Positions 54,587-61,980 of a DNA stretch of 64,000 nucleotides are shown here, in pieces. This DNA is from CALCEB01 sp035531475. GTDB taxonomy: Bacteria; Acidobacteriota; Terriglobia; UBA7540. The translations under genes and the position numbers were made by a program. Position 1 is the stretch's first letter. Each line of letters begins with the position of its first letter. Location: contig DATKST010000015.1 in assembly GCA_035531475.1 (NCBI GenBank), positions 17,447-81,446 on the forward strand, in the 5' to 3' direction. Under the pieces are notes generated by a model that saw only the letters and a program-made list of their open reading frames with translations, did not search any database and was not told the DNA's origin.

Positions 54587-56425
54587 GTGAATCCAAACCT
54601 TAACCTTCCTGACAATCGCCCGGCTTCCACTCGCCAGTTGCTCCTGTTGCTGATATTCTCCGCATTTTTCTTCTTCCTCGGTCTCGGAAGGTTTCCACTC
54701 CTCGAACCTGACGAAGGCCGGAATGCAGAGGTCGCCCGGGAAATGATCGCTCTGCGGGACTTCATCACGCCCCATTTCAATCATCTGGTTTATCTCGATA
54801 AGCCGGCCCTGTATTTCTGGATGGTGGCCGGATCGTTTAAGGTCTTCGGCTTGAATGAATGGGCGGCGCGCTTTCCCTCCGCGCTCATGGCTCTGGGTAC
54901 CATTCTGTTGGTGTGGCTGATGGGGCGGAGAATGTTCGATGGGCGGACTGGATTCATGGGTGCCTGTGTGGCCGCAAGCGCTCCTTTGGTGATCGCTTTT
55001 TCGCGCACCGTCATTTTCGATATGACCCTCACTTTTCTTGTTACGCTCTCCATGTTCTTGCTTTGGCTTGCGGACAATGACGGCGTCCGAAGGCATCGAT
55101 TTGACTACCTGGCGTTCGCGGTGATGGGTCTTGCCGCCATCACCAAAGGCCCGGTGGGATTCCTGCTTCCGCTTCTTTCCATTCTGGTTTACGCCCTGTT
55201 GCGGGGCAGGTGGCGTGAGCTTCGCCGCATTCGTTGGGGAATTTGCTGGCTGATTCTTCTGGCGGTGAGCCTGCCGTGGTTCCTTGCGGTTTGCGTGCGG
55301 CATCCGGATTTCCCGCGATACGCCTTCTGGGAAGAAAGTCTGGTCCGATTCGCCACGCCGGCCTTGCACCGCTCCGGTGGCGCGCTCTACTACCTACCGG
55401 TCTATTTAGCTGGTTTTTTCCCCTGGAGTATCTTCCTGCTTTTTGTGGGTCTGAACCGTCTGCGGCATTGGAAAAATTTGCGGCAGGACGCTCAGAAATC
55501 CCGGCTTTTTCTGATCGCTTGGTTCGGCGTGATATTCGTATTTTTCTCGATCTCGCATTCAAAGCTGCCGGGCTATCTGTTGCCCGCCGCCGCGCCGATG
55601 GGTCTGTTGATGGCTGGCGTTTGGAACAAAGCGCGGGATGCGAGTGTCGACCGTGCGCCCGATTGGCTCAGCGGTGGCTTTGCGGCGATGATCCTGCTTG
55701 GAGTGTTGGTGGACTTAAGCCCACAACTCCTGCGTTTCCACCGGCTGGCCACCCGCCTCAGCCATAAAATACCTCCTCAAGTGTATGCCTTCTTGAAGCC
55801 ATCCGTCATTTTGTCGGGTATGATCCTGTTTGCGATTGGGTTCCTCGGCAGGAATCTCTCCGGCAGGCTGCGTGGCGAGCGGCGCGCCCAATTGACTTTC
55901 GCCCTGTTGGTTGCGACAACGCCTCTGCTGCTTGTCCGCTGGATCAGGCCGCTCCACTTGTATTTTCAGGCTTCGTCGAGCCGCCAGTTAGCCCGGAAAA
56001 TCCTTTCCAGTCCGCAGCGGAATTTTCCGGTGTACGGTTATTTCTATTTCCGGACCGGATTGCCCTTTTATCTGCGAAGGCCGGTGGGCCTGGTCACAGC
56101 CGACGGCGATGAGATGACCAGCAATTACGTGATGAGCCGTCTGAAATTGATGCGCGAGCAAGAAATGCGGTTTCCCGCTTCCCAATCATTGACCCAGCAG
56201 AATCCGGCTGGACGTGCCCCAGAAAACCCGGCGGAAAGTTCCAAAGAGCCGGTATTGCTAACACCGCGCCAGCTTCACAGGCTTGGAGTTTCACCCCCAG
56301 GGCCATTTCTGCTCCTGGTACGAAATAACGAGGTTGGGCAATTGAACCAGGTCGTCAATGGCATTGATCCGCTTTGGACGGGCTGGGATTTTTCAGTTTG
56401 GGCGAAACTTGCTGAACGCCGATAG
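54587..56425 (+). CDS. ArnT/GT39-type lipid-linked sugar transferase
   Basis: The 612-residue membrane glycosyltransferase starts at GTG 54587. It opens with a membrane span (LLLLLIFSAFFFFLGLG) followed by the catalytic first loop LLEPDEGRNAEVAREM, where the Asp/Glu pair is the GT-C active site. VYLDKPALYFWMVAGSFKVF is the second conserved block, and about eleven further spans follow. The soluble C-terminal domain is about 100 residues long. It resembles aminoarabinose transferases that modify lipid A; here it probably transfers a sugar from an undecaprenyl carrier, using the product of the upstream GT2. Confidence 0.9.
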   Translation: MNPNLNLPDNRPASTRQLLLLLIFSAFFFFLGLGRFPLLEPDEGRNAEVAREMIALRDFITPHFNHLVYLDKPALYFWMVAGSFKVFGLNEWAARFPSALMALGTILLVWLMGRRMFDGRTGFMGACVAASAPLVIAFSRTVIFDMTLTFLVTLSMFLLWLADNDGVRRHRFDYLAFAVMGLAAITKGPVGFLLPLLSILVYALLRGRWRELRRIRWGICWLILLAVSLPWFLAVCVRHPDFPRYAFWEESLVRFATPALHRSGGALYYLPVYLAGFFPWSIFLLFVGLNRLRHWKNLRQDAQKSRLFLIAWFGVIFVFFSISHSKLPGYLLPAAAPMGLLMAGVWNKARDASVDRAPDWLSGGFAAMILLGVLVDLSPQLLRFHRLATRLSHKIPPQVYAFLKPSVILSGMILFAIGFLGRNLSGRLRGERRAQLTFALLVATTPLLLVRWIRPLHLYFQASSSRQLARKILSSPQRNFPVYGYFYFRTGLPFYLRRPVGLVTADGDEMTSNYVMSRLKLMREQEMRFPASQSLTQQNPAGRAPENPAESSKEPVLLTPRQLHRLGVSPPGPFLLLVRNNEVGQLNQVVNGIDPLWTGWDFSVWAKLAERR

Positions 56426-56426
56426 A

Positions 56427-56511
56427 CTGTAGCGGCGGGTTTCAGCCTGGCAAGTGCCGGTAGCGGCGGGCTTCAGCCCGGCATGTGCCGCCCTAAAGGG
56501 CGGCGCTACGG
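56427..56511. repeat. Palindromic repeat (C8, TAGCGGCGGG type)
   Basis: Two tandem units TGTAGCGGCGGGTTTCAGCC and GGTAGCGGCGGGCTTCAGCC are followed by GGCATGTGCCGCCC..GGGCGGCGCTAC. It fills most of the gap between the GT39-like gene and asnB. Confidence 0.6.
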
Positions 56512-56532
56512 CCACGACCAAGGGCGCTCCCC

Positions 56533-58443
56533 ATGTGCGGAATTTGCGGAATCCTCAACTTGCGCCTTGACCCCGACCCCGATCTTCACCGGATTGCGGC
56601 GATGTCCTCTCGCCTCGTTCACCGCGGCCCGGACAGCGCAGGGACATTCGAGCTCCCTTATCTGGCTTTGGCCATCCGCCGGCTCAGCATCATTGACCTC
56701 AAGACGGGCGATCAACCTCTCACCAATGAAACGGGTAGCGTCACGCTGGTCTTTAACGGGGAAATTTACAATTATCGTGAACTCCGTTCCAAACTCATTG
56801 ACCGTGGTCATCACTTCCGCACCCATTCGGACGGCGAAGTGATCGCTCACCTCTACGAGGAATCAGGGCTGGACTTCGTCAATGAATTGAACGGCATGTT
56901 TGCCATCGCTTTGTGGGACCGGGAGAAAACCAGACTGGTGCTGGCGCGGGACCGGGCGGGTGAAAAGCCGCTCTTCTACTGGCGGCAGGGCGCTTCGTTC
57001 GCCTTTGCTTCTGAAATCAAGGCGCTTCTGGAATATCCGAAAGTAGCCAGGACACTGGATCGCGTGGCTGTCATGCAATACCTTGCCCACGGGTACTTTC
57101 CCGCGCCGCGCAGCGTGTTCGAACAAATTCGCAAGCTGCCGGCGGGTCATCGCATGGTGATCGAGCAGGGCTCCATTCAAATCGAACCATACTGGGAGCT
57201 TCGGAGATACCAACGCCGCCCGAACTTGCCCAGCCCTGGCCGTTCCGAAGTGAAAGCGATGGTTCGGAACCTGCGCGGTCACCTGCGCGAGGCGGCAATC
57301 TCCAGGCTGGTGAGCGATGTGCCGCTGGGTGTCTTCTTGAGCGGCGGCGTCGATTCCTCGACGCTCGTGGCGCTGATGAGCGATTTAAGTCCGGGTAATA
57401 TCGATACGTTCTCCGTGGCGTTTTCCACGCCGTCCTTCAACGAGGAGCCCTACGCCAACTTTGTGGCGCGTCATTTTCACACCCGGCATCACGTGCTTCC
57501 AGCCGGCGACCAAGACCTGGTGGAGGGTCTGAGGGCGGTCGCGGATCATCTGGATGAGCCGCTGGCTGATCCCGCTGTGATTCCCACGCACCTTCTTTCG
57601 CGTTTTGCGCGCCAGCATATCAAAGTCGGTTTGAGCGGCGAGGGCAGCGATGAGCTTTTCGGAGGTTATCCCACTTACCTCGGAGCCCGGCTCGCAGAAT
57701 ACTATCTGCGGCTTCCTGCAGCCTTGAGGAGGCAATTCTTTAATCGACTCCAGAAACACTTGCCGCTCTCTCCCGGCGCTGTTCCGCTGGGCTTGTTCCT
57801 GCGCAGCTTCTTTACCTATGCGGAGATGGACGCCGCTCAGCGTCACTTGATCTGGTTCGGTATGTTGTCACCGGCTGAGCTTGCTCAGGCCGTTTCTCCT
57901 GAGTTCCGCGGCATCCCGCCGGTGGAAAGCGTAGCATCCTCAACCTTACGGGGAGTGTTGGCGGGGGCGAACTTTGAAGACACGTTGGCGGAGCTGCTCT
58001 ACCTCGATTTCCACTTCTACCTTCAGGACAACCTGTTGGTGAAAGTAGACCGCGCCAGCATGGCCAACTCCCTGGAGCTCCGAACCCCATTTTTGGACCA
58101 GCGGCTCATCGAGTTCGCTGCGTCCATCCCCTCAAGGTTTAAGGTCCGCCGTTTCCAATTGAAACATATCCTGAAGGAGGCAGTCCGTCCCTGGCTGCCT
58201 AAGCGCATTGTTTCCCGTCAAAAGCGGGGATTTTCCGTACCCACGGCGGCTCTGTTGAGGACCTCATTGCGCCCGGTCATGAATGAGGCTTTCGATGAAG
58301 ACGTTCTGAGAAGCCACGGGCTGTTCGATTCGTTGTGGATCAGGAAAAGAGTTGAGGAACACCGCGAAGGGAAAGCTGACCACCGCAAATCGCTTTGGAC
58401 CTTGCTTTGTTTTCAGCTTTGGTATAAGCGTTGGGGAACGTAG
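56533..58443 (+). CDS. asnB: Asparagine synthetase (glutamine-hydrolysing)
   Basis: The 636-residue enzyme makes asparagine or amidates a related substrate. The N-terminal glutaminase domain keeps the catalytic Cys2 (MCGICGIL), RGPDSAG, RLSIIDLKTGDQPL, NGEIYNYRELR and SDGEVIAHLYEE. The synthetase domain has the ATP loop FLSGGVDSSTLVALMS, GLSGEGSDELFGGYPTY and KVDRASMANSLELRTPFLD. Such asnB copies often lie in polysaccharide loci, as here beside two glycosyltransferases. The intact Cys2 argues against a lasso-cyclase role. The TAG stop lies within repeat C6. Confidence 0.94.
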   Translation: MCGICGILNLRLDPDPDLHRIAAMSSRLVHRGPDSAGTFELPYLALAIRRLSIIDLKTGDQPLTNETGSVTLVFNGEIYNYRELRSKLIDRGHHFRTHSDGEVIAHLYEESGLDFVNELNGMFAIALWDREKTRLVLARDRAGEKPLFYWRQGASFAFASEIKALLEYPKVARTLDRVAVMQYLAHGYFPAPRSVFEQIRKLPAGHRMVIEQGSIQIEPYWELRRYQRRPNLPSPGRSEVKAMVRNLRGHLREAAISRLVSDVPLGVFLSGGVDSSTLVALMSDLSPGNIDTFSVAFSTPSFNEEPYANFVARHFHTRHHVLPAGDQDLVEGLRAVADHLDEPLADPAVIPTHLLSRFARQHIKVGLSGEGSDELFGGYPTYLGARLAEYYLRLPAALRRQFFNRLQKHLPLSPGAVPLGLFLRSFFTYAEMDAAQRHLIWFGMLSPAELAQAVSPEFRGIPPVESVASSTLRGVLAGANFEDTLAELLYLDFHFYLQDNLLVKVDRASMANSLELRTPFLDQRLIEFAASIPSRFKVRRFQLKHILKEAVRPWLPKRIVSRQKRGFSVPTAALLRTSLRPVMNEAFDEDVLRSHGLFDSLWIRKRVEEHREGKADHRKSLWTLLCFQLWYKRWGT

Positions 58444-58492
58444 GGGCGACCCTCGTGGTCGCTCACGGGCGGGCACAAGACCCGCCCCCACG
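58440..58492. repeat. Family C core hairpin (C6)
   Basis: GTAGGGGCGACCCTCGTGGT..CGCTCACGGGCGGGCACAAG..CCCCCACG. It is the same core as C5 and C7, without the long outer arms. It starts at the asnB stop codon. Confidence 0.65.
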
Positions 58493-58503
58493 AAAAGGGG
58501 TCT

Positions 58504-59160
58504 TTGCCTTTGTTGCACAGGGACGATCCGAACCGCCCGTCATTCACCAGGAGGGAATGGAATGTCATCCGCCGGTTGAACACGCCCCTCAAGGTTCAGC
58601 GGTACCTGCGGGCGCTCGCCTACAATTGGGAAAGCGAAGGCGAAACCTTGAGGACCTTTCGGGAGGTACTACGGCATGGCAAGGTTCACTGCCTGGAAGC
58701 TGCGCTCTTCGCCGCTACCGTTCTTGAGCAGCACGGATATCCGCCCCTTTTGCTCGATCTCGAATCTCAGGACAAACTAGACCACGTTCTGTTTCTGTTC
58801 AAGAGAAGAGGCTGTTACGGCACGGTGGGACGGTCGCGCGACGCGGGGCTGCACGGCAGAAAGGCCGCCTTCCGCACAGTTCGCGATCTGGCGTTGAGTT
58901 ACGTCGATCCGTTCATTGACGGTTCCGGGCGAATATTGGCCTACGCGGTCTTCGATCTTCGCAGCTTGCAGCGATGCGACTGGAGGCTTTCCGCGAAAAA
59001 CGTTTTAGCGGTTGAAAAGACGCTCATTCATCTGCCCCACAGAAAGCTGAAAACCTCAGACCGGAAGTATATGGCGTCGCTAAAACGGTTCTTGGATTTC
59101 CGGCAGAAGCATCCACACCGGCCTGCCACCTACTATCCTGACCGGCATCTCTGGATGTGA
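58504..59160 (+). CDS. Transglutaminase-like cysteine protein
   Basis: This 218-residue protein has no signal peptide. KVHCLEAALFAATVLEQHG (Cys63), DKLDHVLFLFKRRGCYGTVG (His94) and a following Asp (about 113) have the spacing of the Cys-His-Asp triad of the transglutaminase-like fold. VDPFIDGSGRI and HPHRPATYYPDRHLWM are further conserved-looking parts. The substrate is unknown. The start is TTG 58504 with AAAAGGGG upstream; there is no early in-frame ATG. It follows asnB closely, which suggests cotranscription, but the joint role is unclear. Confidence 0.72.
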   Translation: MPLLHRDDPNRPSFTRREWNVIRRLNTPLKVQRYLRALAYNWESEGETLRTFREVLRHGKVHCLEAALFAATVLEQHGYPPLLLDLESQDKLDHVLFLFKRRGCYGTVGRSRDAGLHGRKAAFRTVRDLALSYVDPFIDGSGRILAYAVFDLRSLQRCDWRLSAKNVLAVEKTLIHLPHRKLKTSDRKYMASLKRFLDFRQKHPHRPATYYPDRHLWM

Positions 59161-59251
59161 CCACGAATGGCCCGTCGTAGGAGCAGAAGGGCACGGTTTT
59201 AACCGTGCCTTTCCAGTCTTCGAATAAGACTTCGTGAATAATCCGGGCTAG
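59161..59251. repeat. Family B element (B4)
   Basis: The hairpin AGAAGGGCACGGTTTTAACC..GTGCCTTTC and the right end CTTCGTGAATAATCCGGGCTAG are clear. The left end is degraded. Its terminal CTA is the minus-strand TAG stop of the next gene. Confidence 0.75.
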
Positions 59252-59508
59252 AACTCAGTGACGCCGTTTGCATCACCGGCAAGATCAATCCGCATGACCC
59301 ACTGGCAATTCAGTCTTCGCTCCTCAAACCACTTTTCAAGTGTCGGCTGGTCAGGCGACTCCGTTTCAAGGACCATGCGGCCGGCGAGTTGGCTCGCAAC
59401 CGAACGCCGCACCTTGACTGGCTTGGATTGGAGCAGACTCCCCATCAATTCACGAATGGCTTGTTTGGTCAAGCAGGCAGTGGTGTGCGCGGAAAAATAT
59501 AAGGGCAT
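59248..59508 (-). CDS. Small hypothetical protein
   Basis: 86 residues from ATG 59508 (92 from TTG 59526). MPLYFSAHTTACLTKQAIRE opens a soluble alpha/beta-looking protein with QLAGRMVLETES, a short acidic helix (TLEKWFEERRL) and WVMRIDLAGD near the end. It resembles small ferredoxin-fold-like proteins in size and strand-helix order, but I cannot name a family. The stop codon is supplied by repeat B4, so the original C-terminus may have been longer. Confidence 0.6.
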   Translation of the reverse strand: MPLYFSAHTTACLTKQAIRELMGSLLQSKPVKVRRSVASQLAGRMVLETESPDQPTLEKWFEERRLNCQWVMRIDLAGDANGVTEF

Positions 59509-59602
59509 AATTTTTGAAGTCCTCAAGTTGTGACGATACGGATTGGGCCGTGTTCAGCCAGCAGGAATGCCCTGCCAAGCGCCTTCCGGGTGCGGAAATG
59601 GC

Positions 59603-60172
59603 TCACTGATTTTTGGCGGCAGACACCAGCAAACCGGCCTTTTTCGCCAACTGAAGAGACCTTTGAAAGTCTCCGGCCTTGTAAGCCTGGGTTGCCTGGT
59701 CGAGGAACATCTGAGCATCCCGGAGCGTCTTTCGGTCAGCCGCTGGCAATCTCTTCCGCTCTAAGCGCGCGATCTCAGCTTGGAGTTGGTCTGCAAGACC
59801 ATCGGCCTTCTCTTTGAGACCGGCTGTCTCTCTGATGCCGATGGATGGCTCAAGCGCCGGGGCGCCGGGGGGCTGCACGGTCGGTGACGCCTCCGCCGGA
59901 ACTGGATTCAGCGCCTTCGGGCGTCTCCGCTTCCGGGTGGCAGTTGCCCGCCGAGGTGATGCTTCCACTTGCTCCACCCGCGCCGGCTGCGCCGGTTCCG
60001 GCGGAGGTGCTTCCTCAATCACCATCGCTTGTGACGGGTCAGACTGGCTCGGTTGCCGGGCGGCCGGAGGCGACGGCGGAGCATACACCAATCGCAGGCT
60101 CGTCTGCCGTTTGGGGCATCCGAGGGTGGAGATTGCCAAAATAACAAAGGGAAAGAAGGTTCTTTCTTTCAC
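59603..60172 (-). CDS. Small lipoprotein with Pro-rich and helical parts
   Basis: This 189-residue protein has a lipoprotein signal (FVILAISTLGC, Cys19). A Pro/Ala/Glu-rich linker with an Arg/Lys patch (RRATATRKRRRPK) follows, then a C-terminal helical segment (about 115-189) with coiled-coil character (LADQLQAEIARLERKRL) and a TPR-like end (QATQAYKAGDFQRSLQLAKK). An envelope structural or accessory role is possible. No family is recognised; similar short lipoproteins occur in Acidobacteria. Confidence 0.65.
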   Translation of the reverse strand: MKERTFFPFVILAISTLGCPKRQTSLRLVYAPPSPPAARQPSQSDPSQAMVIEEAPPPEPAQPARVEQVEASPRRATATRKRRRPKALNPVPAEASPTVQPPGAPALEPSIGIRETAGLKEKADGLADQLQAEIARLERKRLPAADRKTLRDAQMFLDQATQAYKAGDFQRSLQLAKKAGLLVSAAKNQ

Positions 60173-60293
60173 GCCAGCCTAACCTATCGTTCAACTTCGA
60201 TCCGCGCATCTTCGAACGATCCATCCACGGTGAAAAGGCCAAAGCACGGAAGTGTGGAAATTTATCCAATCAATTCAGGAACCCGCTGGCAAA

Positions 60294-61301
60294 TCATGGG
60301 CTCGAGGACGTATGCAGAACTTGATTCACCAGATTCGGCGGCCCGGAGCCTTGCAGTTCCACGCGATTTCCCTCATGGTCAATCTCAAGCCCCTGAACGA
60401 AGCCGGCCATTTGCGGTGATGCTCCCAGGGCCGCAGCCGCGTGCGACTCCTGCCACATGGAAAGAAGCTGAGCCATTGCCGCCGCTTGGTCCTGTTGGTG
60501 GCAGATTACGGAAATGTTGGCTGTGAAGTTGCCATTCCAATCAATTTGGTAAAGCACGGCCTCGACCGGGGCCAGAAGGGAACTGATGTCGATGGGTTGG
60601 TTCTTTTTGTCACCGCTTTTGCCGCTACTCCCCGTGAACCACGGCGCCACCAGCTTTCCGGCAGCCTTGCCCGTGGTAATCCCCCATTCCGGAGCGGAGC
60701 CTTCCATCTCAGCTTCCCAATTTACGAATTGAGAGCTGGAATCCAAGGCTGGCCGGTTTCCGAGCCGAACATCGATCAAAGCCTTCAGGTCTTCAAGCCT
60801 GCCAAAAGCGGCAAGCCCCGAATTTAGGAAGGTGAAATATAGGGCGTCGCGGTCTGCAGGCGAGTCGTATGTGTCAAGCGTGAATCCACTATAAGGAATG
60901 GATGCCAGTTGCGTCTGGTTGAACATTGTTTGGCCGGCAACGGGGTCAAAATTGCCGCCGGCCATGCCGAACATCGCGGAGGGGTCCAGCGAATTACCCC
61001 GCCAACCCAGGACGACCTCATTGGCGTCCTTTTCGGGGTCATTTCCAATGGTCTTTAGAAACTCCTCCAGGGTCTGCATTTGGCGATTGAAGAGGCTCAG
61101 ACGGATCTCTCCGTAGTTCGGCAAGTCACGCAGTTGGGAAAGGTCGGCATAAGCAATCTGCTGTGTATCCAAAGGAAAACTTGAAAGGGCTTCAGTCCCC
61201 AATCCTTGAGCAGACAAGGAGCCTGGGATGAGCCACAGCAAAACCAGAAGGATACCAGCACAATGCTTCAATCCGCCGAGTCTAAGTGTGTCAAAGCTCA
61301 T
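60294..61301 (-). CDS. Hypothetical secreted protein
   Basis: The 335 residues begin with a signal peptide (CAGILLVLLWLIPGSLSAQG). A mixed alpha/beta protein follows: QIAYADLSQLRDLPNYGEIR, LEEFLKTIGNDPEKDANEVV, MFGMAGGNFDP, AFGRLEDLKALIDVRLG and a late helical part AAAMAQLLSMWQESHAAAA. ADLSQLRDLPN and the periodic alternation suggest a repeated DUF domain of the kind that measures or binds other envelope proteins, but no name can be given. It follows the lipoprotein gene's upstream side by 121 bases, same strand. Confidence 0.65.
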   Translation of the reverse strand: MSFDTLRLGGLKHCAGILLVLLWLIPGSLSAQGLGTEALSSFPLDTQQIAYADLSQLRDLPNYGEIRLSLFNRQMQTLEEFLKTIGNDPEKDANEVVLGWRGNSLDPSAMFGMAGGNFDPVAGQTMFNQTQLASIPYSGFTLDTYDSPADRDALYFTFLNSGLAAFGRLEDLKALIDVRLGNRPALDSSSQFVNWEAEMEGSAPEWGITTGKAAGKLVAPWFTGSSGKSGDKKNQPIDISSLLAPVEAVLYQIDWNGNFTANISVICHQQDQAAAMAQLLSMWQESHAAAALGASPQMAGFVQGLEIDHEGNRVELQGSGPPNLVNQVLHTSSSP

Positions 61302-61889
61302 TGCGCGATTTGTCCAGCCTAAATAGGCCCATGAAAATCATACCACTCATTAGGCCTTCCCCTGTTTTCTTCAACACTTACGTTTGAAGAAAGTTACGGG
61401 CAAAGAGGATTGGGGTGATGGGAATATCCCGCTTATTGTTAGTCCCTACGGTCGATCGAGAAGATTTAAATCGATAGATTGGGGGGTGAGGGAAGTAGCT
61501 GAAACTCTCAATTGGACATCTTGGGGATGGCCAAGGCCGTTCCAATGGAAGCGACGCTCAGCCATGCCCCAAGGACCACATGTCCGCAAGTGCCCCTGTG
61601 GGGAGGGGGGTTCCACAGAGACACCAAGCTTGCAGCAACTTCAGCTAGCCATACGAACCAAAAGGTTCAGTACATTGAATTATGTAGCATGCTATTGGCC
61701 AAAAGTCATAAGAGGCAAGTGATTGAAATCACAGCTAACATCTTTTTAATCAGAATTAGATTGAGCACTTTTGACACGCTACCGTGTAAAATCTTCCAAA
61801 AGTTACCAAACTGATTAAAAGATGGCTATCGGGTAATTGGGGGTCGGACCGTCCCTTCAGACATTTGTTCGGTGCAAGGATTCGGCAAT
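61302..61889. other. AT-richer intergenic stretch, no gene recognised
   Basis: Nearly 590 bases with lower GC than the surroundings. The open frames found here show no motif and have no ribosome site. Together with the adjoining group II intron it suggests an insertion-prone or recently acquired segment. Confidence 0.45.
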
Positions 61890-61970
61890 GCGTTAGCCCG
61901 GATTTTTCACCAGGATGGGCGAATGTTGGGGAATGAGCAGAAAGGCGGGGTTTCAACCCCGCCTTTCTGC
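61890..61970. repeat. Family B-like element with perfect hairpin (B6)
   Basis: The left end AGCCCGGATTTTTCACC is followed by GCAGAAAGGCGGGG / CCCCGCCTTTCTGC (61937-61950 with 61957-61970), a perfect 14-base stem with a six-base loop. No T run follows, and the group II intron starts about 10 bases downstream. Confidence 0.65.
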
Positions 61971-61980
61971 GCCTGAAAGC

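Noticed and set aside
56533..59160. Lasso-peptide cluster (asnB-like cyclase plus transglutaminase-like peptidase)
   Set aside because: The AsnB keeps the glutaminase Cys2, no precursor-like short gene or RiPP recognition element was seen nearby, and the neighbours are glycosyltransferases.
61937..61970. Rho-independent terminator at the perfect hairpin
   Set aside because: No T run follows the stem; it fits better as a repeat element and possible intron target.
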